Assembly (NCBI GenBank): GCA_005888695.1
Contig: VBBH01000171.1
Span: 1 to 11,758 of the forward strand
Length of the DNA stretch: 11,758 nucleotides
From: Candidatus Bathyarchaeota archaeon
GTDB lineage: Archaea > Thermoproteota > Bathyarchaeia > 40CM-2-53-6
Direction of reading: 5' to 3'
The notes beneath the pieces are model-generated. The model was not told the DNA's origin. It saw nothing but the letters and a program-made list of their open reading frames with translations, and did no database searches. Below, in pieces: positions 6,036 through 11,758 of the stretch. Both the position numbers and the translations under genes were made by a program. Each line of letters opens with the position of its first letter. Position 1 is the first letter of the stretch.

Positions 6036-6080
6036 CTAGCCGACAGCCCCTTGCGGACTAATTCTCAGCCGTCCATCCAG

Positions 6081-6088
6081 TTAATATT
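6081..6088 (-). promoter_or_regulatory. TATA box of tRNA-Pro
   Basis: On the minus strand AATATTAA lies about 35 bases ahead of the tRNA 5' end, with a purine-rich GAAAAGCG (BRE-like) just upstream. This spacing implies a 5' leader of around 10 bases, to be removed by RNase P. Confidence 0.5.
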
Positions 6089-6184
6089 ACGCTTTTCCAC
6101 TAAGAAGGGACAACTATCAGAGAGAAACGAAATCCTAAGAACAGGGGAAACGTCCAACCTCCAATTCAGTAGTCCTTTTTGAAC

Positions 6185-6218
6185 AAAAAAGGGAGAGATG
6201 AGCGGATGATATCCGCTC
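6185..6218 (-). terminator. hairpin plus T-run terminator of the anchored surface protein gene
   Basis: A perfect 8-bp inverted repeat, GAGCGGAT / ATCCGCTC with a 3-base loop (6200-6218), lies about 20 bases past the stop at 6239. On the minus strand it is followed after nine bases by six T bases (6185-6190). It looks like a bacterial-style intrinsic terminator. It also separates this gene from the tRNA, which is read in the same direction. Confidence 0.65.
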
Positions 6219-6238
6219 GACCATTCTTTCCTCTTGTT

Positions 6239-7327
6239 TTACTTGTGCTCGGTTTCTCGTGTGATTCTCGGATGCTTGTACCGAATCACGACTACAGCCG
6301 CCAATCCTGCAGCGGCTGCGCCGCCAGCGACAAGATACAATGTCGGTAGGCCGCCGCCGCTGACTCCTATGCTTGGGTCGTGGGTCAAAGTACCTTGAAA
6401 GTAAGGATATGCTAGGTAGAGTTTGAAGAAGTTCTCTGATTCTCCAAAGTCCTTGTCAGACTCTCCCTTGTAAGCTGCAACAACGTTAACTGTGCTTACG
6501 ACTCCCGTAGGAGAAGTTACTGTTGCAGTCTTGACGAACTTGAAGAATCCCGTGTTCGTGCTTGACGTCAGTGTTCCGGATGAGAATTCGACGTTCTGCT
6601 CCTGGTCATTTGTTGGGTGGAACTCATGTTCCGAAACAGTGGAGGCTTCTGGACTGGAGGCGTCTACATCGTGACTTCCCGTTGCCTCGTCCAAGTTGTA
6701 ATGGTTGTAGTTGCTTTGCATGTTCACTTCTAACGCCAACTTGTCATTTTGAGACTTGAATGGGAAGTTCGTGATGGTCACGTCAATCTTGATCTCCGCT
6801 GTGTTGATCGTCACAGTCTGTTGGTTGATAGTAATGGATCTTGTCGAGTTGAAGGCCTTCACCGCGAACGAGACGCTCCCTGCCGACAATGTCTCTGGTA
6901 CACCTCCATTGACCTCGATTTGGATCGGGCTGTTCAGGGTCAGGTTGAAGCCCATTCCGATGGTCACCCCGTTCTGATCTCTGATGGGGTAGAAGCTGCT
7001 GTGCGTCCAAGTCCCGGAGTCCAGCGTAGCACGGGCAACTTCCTCGGGTCCATGATATTCCCCGTTTCCTGTAGAGCCTGGAACGAATTCTATCAGGGCC
7101 CTGAAGTTGACCATGTACTCGCTACGGCCCATCTCGTTTGTTGCGTAGAACCTTACGTGTGGGACGTTGCCTTCGAAGACTCCCGTCAAGGATCCACTTG
7201 TGAAGGTTATCCTGTTTCCTTGATCGACGCTTCCCGCAGGACGGTCGTCTGCCCGTGCCGTAGGTAGTGCCAACGCTAGGATTGCTATTGAGAGTATTCC
7301 GAGCATGCTTGCGATATTTCTCTTCAT
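6239..7327 (-). CDS. secreted surface protein with C-terminal membrane anchor
   Basis: A 362-residue protein of no recognised family. Residues 1-26 form a signal peptide (KRN, hydrophobic core, ALPTARA before DD). The long middle part (27-320) is rich in Thr, Ser, Val, Asn and Gly with alternating hydrophobic residues, suggesting extracellular beta-sandwich domains; NxS/NxT sites are frequent (for example NLT and NST). A glycine-rich linker (GVSGGG) leads into one membrane helix (about 327-348, LPTLYLVAGG...VVVI) and a short basic tail RYKHPRITRETEHK, the stop-transfer layout of a type I anchored protein. It probably projects from the cell surface or S-layer. The start is firm: GGTGA lies 6 bases before the ATG. 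A terminator-like hairpin follows the stop. The membrane-bound regulator lies upstream in the same direction, 133 bases away, and may control it. Function unknown. Confidence 0.75.
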   Translation of the reverse strand: MKRNIASMLGILSIAILALALPTARADDRPAGSVDQGNRITFTSGSLTGVFEGNVPHVRFYATNEMGRSEYMVNFRALIEFVPGSTGNGEYHGPEEVARATLDSGTWTHSSFYPIRDQNGVTIGMGFNLTLNSPIQIEVNGGVPETLSAGSVSFAVKAFNSTRSITINQQTVTINTAEIKIDVTITNFPFKSQNDKLALEVNMQSNYNHYNLDEATGSHDVDASSPEASTVSEHEFHPTNDQEQNVEFSSGTLTSSTNTGFFKFVKTATVTSPTGVVSTVNVVAAYKGESDKDFGESENFFKLYLAYPYFQGTLTHDPSIGVSGGGLPTLYLVAGGAAAAGLAAVVVIRYKHPRITRETEHK

Positions 7328-7333
7328 GTCAAT

Positions 7334-7338
7334 TCACC
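7334..7338 (-). promoter_or_regulatory. Shine-Dalgarno site fixing the start of the surface protein
   Basis: GGTGA on the minus strand, six bases before the ATG at 7327, is a good match to the archaeal 16S tail and sets the start. Upstream A/T-rich strings (CATAGTATAGG near 7350-7360; CTAAATTGAG near 7370) are possible TATA elements. Confidence 0.5.
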
Positions 7339-7460
7339 GTTTTTCCTACCCTATACTATGAAATCGACTCAATTTAGGCGTTTTTCTTCTAAAAACCCAG
7401 AAATTAAGGTTTCTAGATTAACCGAACCACTTCTGTTGGATGAATCAGTATTCTATTATT

Positions 7461-8321
7461 CTAGAACACGAGAGGTTGCAATGCAAGGATGACGGCGAGA
7501 ATATTGACATACATGATGCCGAGGCTGATTACAGCGGTTTTTTCCATCCGTAATCCCTTGGATATCGATATCGAAGCGGACAACAGACAGATGATCCATG
7601 CTTGTATAAGAATGGGAAGAAATGTTAGCACTCCCAATTCAGAACTCAAACTTAACCCGACAGACCGACTGATGTAGAGGATGCACGGGACGATGAGTAG
7701 AGGCAACATTGCAAACGCGGTGCCGTTCAACAGGCTGAGCTCGGCACCCTTCCGATGAAATAGACCAACGCTCAATGTCTCTACAAAGGCGAAAGTGCCC
7801 AGCCATCCCAAGGGAAACAACAGGATGAACCAGGCCTTGTTCACGGCTGACGTTGGGTTCACGTAGAACATGAGGATCGGCTCTAGGTTGGTCTGAAGCG
7901 ACAACCATCCGCCCAGAATCACTATGAGAAATGCAAGCGGAAAGCTGCGAAATGGATCCTTGCTGAGATAGTAGAAGAGGCTTCTACCGAAAAGCATTTC
8001 ATTGCTTATCCAACCAAGTTTCGTCTCACTGGGCAATGTTTGACTCGTCGAGGAAGTTATTTTCTCCTCGCTAACGCTCAGCGCGTTGACCGCGGACCGC
8101 CCCTGATCAGTAAGAACATACTTCTTGTCAGAGTCCTGACCGACCACACCCTCCAGCATCTCAAGATGATGGTACAACGCACCGACGCTAATTCCCAACC
8201 CTTCGTGAAGTTCCTTGAATCCTAGCCTGCCACGAGTTTTCAGCAGGTCGACAATCCTACGTCGATATGGATTGCCAAGCGCGGCATAAATTCGTGTTAT
8301 CTGGCTCTCCGATATGTTCAA
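7461..8321 (-). CDS. membrane-bound winged-helix (ArsR-like) regulator
   Basis: A 286-residue protein in two parts. Residues 6-80 are a winged helix of the ArsR type: ALGNPYRRRIVDLLKTRG, then FKELHEGLGISVGALYHHLEML (recognition helix, HHL typical), and a wing ending KKYVLTDQGRSAV. After a Ser/Thr-rich linker come about five membrane helices (near 127-142, 163-183, 201-218, 230-252 and 262-283), recalling the Yip1-like membrane parts seen in other archaeal one-component regulators. It likely sits in the membrane and binds DNA from the cytoplasmic side, coupling an envelope signal to transcription. The start is a TTG at 8321; no in-frame ATG or GTG exists between it and a TGA 16 codons upstream, and GGGGGGAG directly abuts it. 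It lies upstream of the secreted anchored protein on the same strand, which makes that gene a plausible target. The signal is unknown. Confidence 0.8.
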   Translation of the reverse strand: MNISESQITRIYAALGNPYRRRIVDLLKTRGRLGFKELHEGLGISVGALYHHLEMLEGVVGQDSDKKYVLTDQGRSAVNALSVSEEKITSSTSQTLPSETKLGWISNEMLFGRSLFYYLSKDPFRSFPLAFLIVILGGWLSLQTNLEPILMFYVNPTSAVNKAWFILLFPLGWLGTFAFVETLSVGLFHRKGAELSLLNGTAFAMLPLLIVPCILYISRSVGLSLSSELGVLTFLPILIQAWIICLLSASISISKGLRMEKTAVISLGIMYVNILAVILALQPLVF

Positions 8322-8680
8322 CTCCCCCCTTTTTCCTAGGGGTGCTCCGAGACTACTCTTCTCCCGTCAGCTTGAGAAGCTGCTCCATTATGATTCCTTA
8401 TCTATGCTGAAACCAACAAGCCACCGGGCGAGTTAGTCTTAGGAGAACTGGAAACACGATCGAACCGGGCTATGCCTTCGTTGCACTCTCTGGCCTTGTA
8501 AATCAAACTGCCCTTCGGAAGAGTTTCTTGACGCATATGCCAAACAAAACACTCACAAGATATCGCATCCAGGGCTCCGGCCCATACTTTCAAGTGGCAC
8601 ATTGCTTAATACCCTAAACCGGGCCGCCTAAGAGAAGGCGAAAGAAACTCTAGAAAGGCGACACACAGGGGAAATCCAAG
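8322..8680. other. intergenic region with a weak minus ORF and hairpins
   Basis: This 359-base stretch holds a weak candidate gene (8402-8602, minus) and a CAGCTT/AAGCTG inverted repeat with 3-base loop (8368-8382). It also holds an 11-codon minus frame (8353-8388, MEQLLKLTGEE) preceded by AAGGA at good spacing, possibly a leader peptide for the winged-helix gene, and a CGCCT/AGGCG hairpin (8626-8641). Divergent promoters for the flanking genes must lie here. Confidence 0.45.
8402..8602 (-). CDS. small hypothetical protein (weak)
   Basis: A 66-codon minus frame with an ATG at 8602 and the string TTTAGGGTATTAAGCA just before it, which could be a promoter of a leaderless message. The translation (MCHLKVWAGALDAISCECF...) has four cysteines and no motif I recognise. 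It lies upstream of and codirectional with the membrane regulator. Codon composition is not clearly coding, and it may be a chance frame; it is kept only because the region has no better explanation. Confidence 0.22.
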   Translation of the reverse strand: MCHLKVWAGALDAISCECFVWHMRQETLPKGSLIYKARECNEGIARFDRVSSSPKTNSPGGLLVSA

Positions 8681-9085
8681 TTGGCAACCGCAGAGACAGA
8701 GAAGAAACGCTTACGGACATGCGTCGTATGTGGACGCAAGTTCCTTGGCTGGTTCTCAGAAAAATATTGTAGCAACGATTGCCGAATTGAAGGTAAGAGG
8801 GTAAAGGACCGTGCCAGGAAGAGAAAGAGCCGGAAGATAACCGACCTCAAAGAGGGATCGTTGGCACAGGAGTTAGGGGAACTAGGCCTAGGCGACCACT
8901 CCTACCCCATGTACAATCATGAAGCTGTATCCACAATGTACGCCAACACAAACATCTACAACGCGCGAGACGGCAAGCGCCACGTCCGCTCCTACTACGA
9001 CCTTCTCCGAGACATTGCTAAGCTCAACCCAGAACAAGGGCTTCACCAAATCATCTCCCGGATGGCACCACAAGAAACCGAATAG
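8681..9085 (+). CDS. small C4 zinc-finger protein
   Basis: 134 residues. An N-terminal zinc site of treble-clef/ribbon type is clear: C14-x2-C17 (CVVC) and C30-x3-C34 (CSNDC), with GRKFLGWFSEKY between them. A very basic helix follows (KRVKDRARKRKSRK, about 39-52), then an acidic/neutral C-terminal half ending in a helical SYYDLLRDIAKLNPEQGL segment. The small zinc finger plus basic stretch suggests nucleic-acid binding, perhaps a transcription or translation accessory factor; no named family is recognised. The start must be the TTG at 8681: TAG closes the frame ten codons upstream, and the next in-frame ATG would remove the zinc site. GGGG lies about 9 bases before it. It stands as the first of a run of small plus-strand genes. 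Confidence 0.7.
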   Translation: MATAETEKKRLRTCVVCGRKFLGWFSEKYCSNDCRIEGKRVKDRARKRKSRKITDLKEGSLAQELGELGLGDHSYPMYNHEAVSTMYANTNIYNARDGKRHVRSYYDLLRDIAKLNPEQGLHQIISRMAPQETE

Positions 9086-9171
9086 GACAGATTCACCCTG
9101 ATGTTTTGACCGAACACAACCTTACCTAGTCAAGCAAACTCTACAAATCAGAAACTAGGGACTATCCAGTC

Positions 9172-9414
9172 ATGGTCTTCTCGCTCACATTTGAGCACAA
9201 GCTGGCCGGAACCACTTCCTACAGAGCTTACGAAACGATCGAGGATTGGGTGTACACCCAAGGTGGCAAAGTGAAGGAGAATCATCGCCCCACCCTCATC
9301 GTCGCGACTCACGGTAGAAGCATGAAGAAACCGATTGGCTGGAAAAAGGACGCCAAGAAGACTATGAGGTTCGAACTGACCCAGCAAGCTTCCGACGTAC
9401 ACGTGAGTTGTTGA
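9172..9414 (+). CDS. small hypothetical protein, possibly 5' half of a split gene
   Basis: 80 codons from an ATG at 9172 to a TGA at 9412-9414. The translation begins MVFSLTFEHKLAGTTSYRAY and contains THGRSMKKPIGWKKDAKKTM, followed by RFELTQQASDVHV, which looks like an alternating beta domain that ends abruptly. I recall archaeal proteins in which a similar 'GWKKDAKK...RFEL' domain continues into membrane helices, but I cannot name the family. The stop is embedded in TTGTTGA, where the next frame begins, so it is either translationally coupled to the next ORF or separated from it by a frameshift or deletion. Soluble on its own; function unknown. Confidence 0.55.
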   Translation: MVFSLTFEHKLAGTTSYRAYETIEDWVYTQGGKVKENHRPTLIVATHGRSMKKPIGWKKDAKKTMRFELTQQASDVHVSC

Positions 9415-9683
9415 CATCACTCTGGGCCCGATTCGGAGAAGAAACACCCGCTCAAGAGAAGTCAAGCCGACCTCCGGTCAATTGGGCTCGGTCTATGAGG
9501 AACGGGAAGATCATGATCTATATAGGCGGAGCCATGACCGCCGGTGGAATTATTGGCACCCTCGTTTTCCCCGCGGGTGGAATCTTCCTGGTAAGTACCA
9601 CAGGCACAATCCTTTTGGTAAATGGACTTATGAGCATCCGTTCCGCCCGGAAGAATCTCTCGGAAACGAAAAAGCACAAGTGA
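9408..9683 (+). CDS. small two-helix membrane protein, coupled to or split from the upstream ORF
   Basis: 91 codons starting at TTG 9408, overlapping the stop of the previous ORF. After LTSLWARFGEETPAQEKSSR there are two membrane segments (IYIGGAMTAGGIIGTLVFP and GIFLVSTTGTILLVNGLMSI, joined by a tight AGG turn) and a basic tail RSARKNLSETKKHK. If read with the preceding frame through a -1 shift, the pair would form one protein of about 170 residues: a cytoplasmic beta domain followed by a membrane hairpin. As it stands, the separate TTG start is weak support for an independent gene. Function unknown. Confidence 0.5.
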   Translation: MLTSLWARFGEETPAQEKSSRPPVNWARSMRNGKIMIYIGGAMTAGGIIGTLVFPAGGIFLVSTTGTILLVNGLMSIRSARKNLSETKKHK

Positions 9684-9781
9684 GAAGCCCAAAGACTCTA
9701 CTGGCAACCAAAAGACGGTCCCGAAAGTAAAGCCTAAGTACAAAGCAGGACTTTCTCCGAAAATCGAAGGTTCTATAACAC

Positions 9782-10348
9782 ATGCCAAAATCCCGACCCC
9801 GAAAGAACAAGAAGGCCGCAAAGCCGAAATCCAAGTCGAAATCAAGGTCAAAACGTCCGAGCCCTATACCTGAAGGATTCCGAAGCGTCACACCCTACCT
9901 GGCGATCAACGGGGCCGCGGAAGCTATCGAGTGGTACAAGAAGGCATTTGGCGCAAAAGAGTTCGTCAAAGAAAGGCAAGTCATGCCAGATGGCAGGCTG
10001 ATGCATGGACGAATACTGATTGGGGACTCGATCGTGATGATGTCGGATGTCGTTCCTGGTGGTACGCACAAGGATCCACTAGAGCTGGGAAGTACCCCGG
10101 TGACGCTCCACATCTACGTCACGAACGTAGATGAGGTCTGGAATCGAGCCGTCGAAAACGGCGCAAAAGTGGATCAACAATTAGACAACCAATTCTGGGG
10201 CGAGAGATATGGTCAGCTCCGAGACCCGTTCGGTCACTCGTGGTCTCTCTCTATGAGAGTCCAAATGTCCCCGGAAGAACTAGAGCAAAAGCGCCAGCAG
10301 GCAATGTCAATGTTCGCACAGAACCAACACCCGGCCAGCTCAGAGTGA
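9782..10348 (+). CDS. VOC-fold (PhnB/glyoxalase-like) protein with basic N-terminal tail
   Basis: 188 residues. Residues 2-27 are almost only Lys, Arg, Ser, Pro and Ala (PKSRPRKNKKAAKPKSKSKS...), then a vicinal-oxygen-chelate domain of the PhnB/3-demethylubiquinone-like subgroup runs from about 33 to 160: VTPYLAINGAAEAIEWYKKAFGAKE, MPDGRLMHGRILIGDSIVMMSD, VTLHIYVTNVDEVWNRAVENGAK and the closing RDPFGHSWSLS. Possible metal ligands are H75, H110 and E141, though many PhnB-like members bind no metal. The family includes glyoxalases, dioxygenases and antibiotic-binding proteins; the substrate here is unknown. A basic tail on this fold is known from bacterial homologues and may hold the protein near nucleic acid or other polyanions. 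The stop lies six bases from the stop of the convergent phosphoesterase gene. Confidence 0.82.
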   Translation: MPKSRPRKNKKAAKPKSKSKSRSKRPSPIPEGFRSVTPYLAINGAAEAIEWYKKAFGAKEFVKERQVMPDGRLMHGRILIGDSIVMMSDVVPGGTHKDPLELGSTPVTLHIYVTNVDEVWNRAVENGAKVDQQLDNQFWGERYGQLRDPFGHSWSLSMRVQMSPEELEQKRQQAMSMFAQNQHPASSE

Positions 10349-10354
10349 CCTCTC

Positions 10355-11248
10355 CTACCGGGCAAGCTTCCTCAACTGTTCTATCTTCCCAAGAAACGTA
10401 CCATCAAACAGGTAGGCCTCTCCTTGATCCAGTTCGACAGCTCCTGACTGCAACAGAGGGCCAAGGTACTCCTTCAAATTAGGAAGTTCCTCTGCTAATG
10501 GCTTGTTAACTGGCTGTCCTCCAAGGTAGTCGTTGAATGACGGCTCGATTATGCAATCCGCACTTTCAACTACGTCAATCTTGAAGGCCTCCTTTGCTTT
10601 CGCGACCGGATCATCATCGAATTTCACTCCTTCATGTTTCAACACTCCTTCGGCGAGCTTACGTCCGTTCGTGTGGGTCTGGACCCAGACTTGTCTTATG
10701 ATTCTGAAACCTAACGGATCAGTAAAGGCTACAACTGGGTGGAGATGGCCCATGACGAGATATTTGCAGCCCAACAATGCCCATTTGGGCCATGCATGAC
10801 CATGCATGAGACCGACAGAATCCCACATGACGATTCCTTCTGATTTTGCTATTTTGACGACCGGCGGAACGAGTGCTTCCAGATTGCCGTCATGATTGCC
10901 TGGGACCACTTGGATATCGGGAACGATCTTGACGAGATTCTCGAAGAATTCGGGTACATACCGCCACTCTTCAAGCTCAACTTTTGAAACCGCATGTTTG
11001 ATGTCCCCGAGCAGGATTAGCTTGTGCGCGGCCGTCTCCCAAAGGATTCTCCGCAATTTTTCCAAAAGGCGAGGCACTTGCGAAGGGACATGTATGCCCT
11101 GACGAGCCAGAGTCACTTCCCAGCCGAGATGTAGGTCCGCGATGACTAACACCCGATCCCCCGACTTTTCCAACAAAAGAGCGGGCTGGCCAGTTACCGG
11201 CTTGACTAGAACATCGCCGATTGAAGATTCGGGCGAGGCTTTCAACAA
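10355..11248 (-). CDS. ICC-like calcineurin-type metallophosphoesterase (COG1407-like)
   Basis: 297 residues with the full metal-site set of the calcineurin-like phosphoesterases: D38-x-H40 (IADLHLG), G81-D82 (LLGDIKHAV), G117-N118-H119-D120 (PGNHDGN), H149-G-H151 (LMHGHAWP) and G167-H168-x-H170 (MGHLHP). The length and the LHLGWE...PGNHDGN pattern match the archaeal/bacterial ICC-like group (COG1407), often found beside the Lhr helicase gene and thought to act as a nuclease or phosphodiesterase in DNA repair. That role is family inference. The start is TTG 11248 (or the adjacent TTG at 11245); an in-frame TGA lies just upstream. A TTTAAGATAAGG box on the minus strand near 11278-11289 fits a short-leader promoter. 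It is divergent from the SWIM gene and convergent with the VOC gene. No Lhr gene is seen inside the window. Confidence 0.87.
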   Translation of the reverse strand: MLKASPESSIGDVLVKPVTGQPALLLEKSGDRVLVIADLHLGWEVTLARQGIHVPSQVPRLLEKLRRILWETAAHKLILLGDIKHAVSKVELEEWRYVPEFFENLVKIVPDIQVVPGNHDGNLEALVPPVVKIAKSEGIVMWDSVGLMHGHAWPKWALLGCKYLVMGHLHPVVAFTDPLGFRIIRQVWVQTHTNGRKLAEGVLKHEGVKFDDDPVAKAKEAFKIDVVESADCIIEPSFNDYLGGQPVNKPLAEELPNLKEYLGPLLQSGAVELDQGEAYLFDGTFLGKIEQLRKLAR

Positions 11249-11327
11249 TCTGTGTCAGCGTGCATGAGGGATGAGAACCTTATCTTAAACCGGGAATGGC
11301 ATACTATGCAAGGAAATCGAGAGGCTC
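11249..11327. promoter_or_regulatory. divergent promoter spacer between phosphoesterase and SWIM genes
   Basis: 79 bases serve both genes. A TTTAAGATA-type box on the minus strand (near 11281-11289) lies 33-40 bases from the phosphoesterase TTG. On the plus strand the palindrome GCATA-C-TATGC (11299-11309) is centred 24 bases before the SWIM ATG, so it could be both TATA element and operator. Sequence-only inference. Confidence 0.4.
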
Positions 11328-11735
11328 ATGGACGAGACGCTCATACTCCGACAGGTTCGGGACGATACCCGCCGGACGGGAGGCTTAGACGAAGACGGCA
11401 AACAACGCTTGATTGAAGCTTTCAACAAAAGGTTCAACCAGGCAATGGAACTTGTGGAAGAGGAGAGGGTGAGCAGGTATGTGTTCAGCCCAAGCGGCAG
11501 AACCATCTGGGTCGTGGCAGGGAAGCACGGCGAATATCAGGTCTTGCCGGAGAGTATGTTCTGTAGCTGCGACGACTACTTCTTCCGGGTAATGTCAGGG
11601 AAGAAGCAGGTCTGTTATCACATTATCGCGCAACAAATGGGCGAGGCACTCGGGAAATATCGGACTACCGATTTAGCAGACTCAAATTATGCCCAGATAA
11701 CGTCCAAATGGACACCGCCGCCTCTGCAATCGTAG
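11328..11735 (+). CDS. SWIM zinc-finger protein
   Basis: 135 residues. The SWIM signature C-x-C...C-x-H is complete: C79 and C81 (MFCSCDDYFF), then C96 and H98 (QVCYHIIAQQ), within the typical preceding beta strands (YVFSPSGRTIWVVAGKHGEYQVL). The N-terminal 45 residues are charged and helical (RLIEAFNKRFNQAMELVEEE). SWIM domains bind DNA or proteins; in archaea small stand-alone SWIM proteins occur near helicase and nuclease genes, which matches the divergent ICC-like phosphoesterase here. A role in DNA repair or recombination is inference. The start is ATG 11328 with no strong ribosome site, consistent with leaderless expression from the palindromic A/T element 24 bases upstream. The stop is at 11733-11735, and the gene is complete. 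Confidence 0.85.
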   Translation: MDETLILRQVRDDTRRTGGLDEDGKQRLIEAFNKRFNQAMELVEEERVSRYVFSPSGRTIWVVAGKHGEYQVLPESMFCSCDDYFFRVMSGKKQVCYHIIAQQMGEALGKYRTTDLADSNYAQITSKWTPPPLQS

Positions 11736-11758
11736 AGTTCCTGACGCAAGCTCACTTC

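Larger units (their letters stand above)
5884..6050 (-). tRNA. tRNA-Pro(UGG) with three introns
   Basis: The acceptor 5' strand GGGGCTG (6044-6050) pairs with CAGCCCC (5888-5894), followed by A73 and an encoded CCA (5884-5886). The T arm is GGCGG-TTCAAAT-CCGCC (5895-5911) and the variable loop AAATC (5912-5916). The anticodon stem is CGTGG (5961-5965) with CCACG (5917-5921). The loop reads C-T-TGG-G before the intron and C after it, so the anticodon TGG is at 5956-5958 and reads proline codons. The D stem is GGCT (6038-6041) with GGCC (5967-5970). Removing a 32-base intron at 37/38 and two D-loop insertions of about 28 bases each gives a D-loop AGCCTGGTCTA with A14, G15, G18, G19 and A21, and a 76-nt body plus CCA. 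The canonical intron is near certain; the D-loop introns are inferred from folding and from recovery of a normal D arm. T8 is present; C9 is slightly unusual. Structurally this is the only complete RNA gene seen. Confidence 0.88.

Noticed and set aside
6749..7267. 172-codon plus-strand open frame
   Set aside because: It is opposite the surface protein gene, which has a signal peptide, ribosome site, membrane anchor and terminator in the other direction.
8650..8850. 66-codon minus-strand open frame
   Set aside because: It overlaps the zinc-site coding part of the plus-strand C4 protein, which is far better supported.
1..11758. CRISPR array, transposase or integrase
   Set aside because: No regularly spaced direct repeats were seen, and no translated frame shows transposase or tyrosine-recombinase motifs. 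The only repeats are the tRNA-derived ones described above.

Overview
The window reads as a piece of an archaeal chromosome, most likely a mesophilic member of the TACK/Thermoproteota side (Nitrososphaeria- or Bathyarchaeia-like). The reasons are a tRNA with a textbook bulge-helix-bulge intron and an encoded CCA end, A/T boxes about 25-35 bases ahead of starts that suggest short or absent leaders, several TTG/GTG starts, an archaeal ICC-type phosphoesterase (COG1407-like) next to a SWIM zinc-finger protein, and a winged-helix protein fused to a membrane domain. The lineage is an inference; no rRNA or other marker is present.

Layout. 1-959 (minus) is a major facilitator transporter cut by the window edge and absent from simple ORF calls because it is open at the edge. 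It diverges from an HD-domain phosphohydrolase (1109-1897, plus). Next come the C-terminal TPR part of a large NB-ARC/TPR-type regulator with no upstream domains (about 2119-3138, plus), a gene-poor 880-base stretch with tRNA-like fragments and a strong hairpin, and a secreted BNR/Asp-box beta-propeller (sialidase-like) protein (4021-5754, plus). A minus-strand tRNA-Pro(UGG) gene (5884-6050) appears to hold three introns: a near-perfect canonical one at 37/38 and two similar short ones in the D-loop. Beyond it lie a secreted, C-terminally anchored surface protein (6239-7327, minus), closed by a hairpin/T-run terminator, and a membrane-bound winged-helix regulator (7461-8321, minus). The right part carries small plus-strand genes (a C4 zinc-finger protein, a split or coupled pair of small proteins, and a VOC-fold protein with a basic tail), then the divergent phosphoesterase/SWIM pair.

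How it fits together. The surface-facing part (MFS transporter, propeller, anchored protein, membrane regulator) looks like envelope accessory functions. The right end looks like a conserved nucleic-acid-processing neighbourhood. The main oddity is the tRNA. Exact or near-exact copies of its 3' end recur at 1908-1922 and 3319-3334, with more T-arm-like fragments at 1985-2003, 3349-3360, 3392-3412 and 5856-5881. The segment between 1908 and 5898 therefore has the shape of a decayed tRNA-targeted insertion, or of a stretch repeatedly seeded with tRNA debris. No integrase or CRISPR array is visible.
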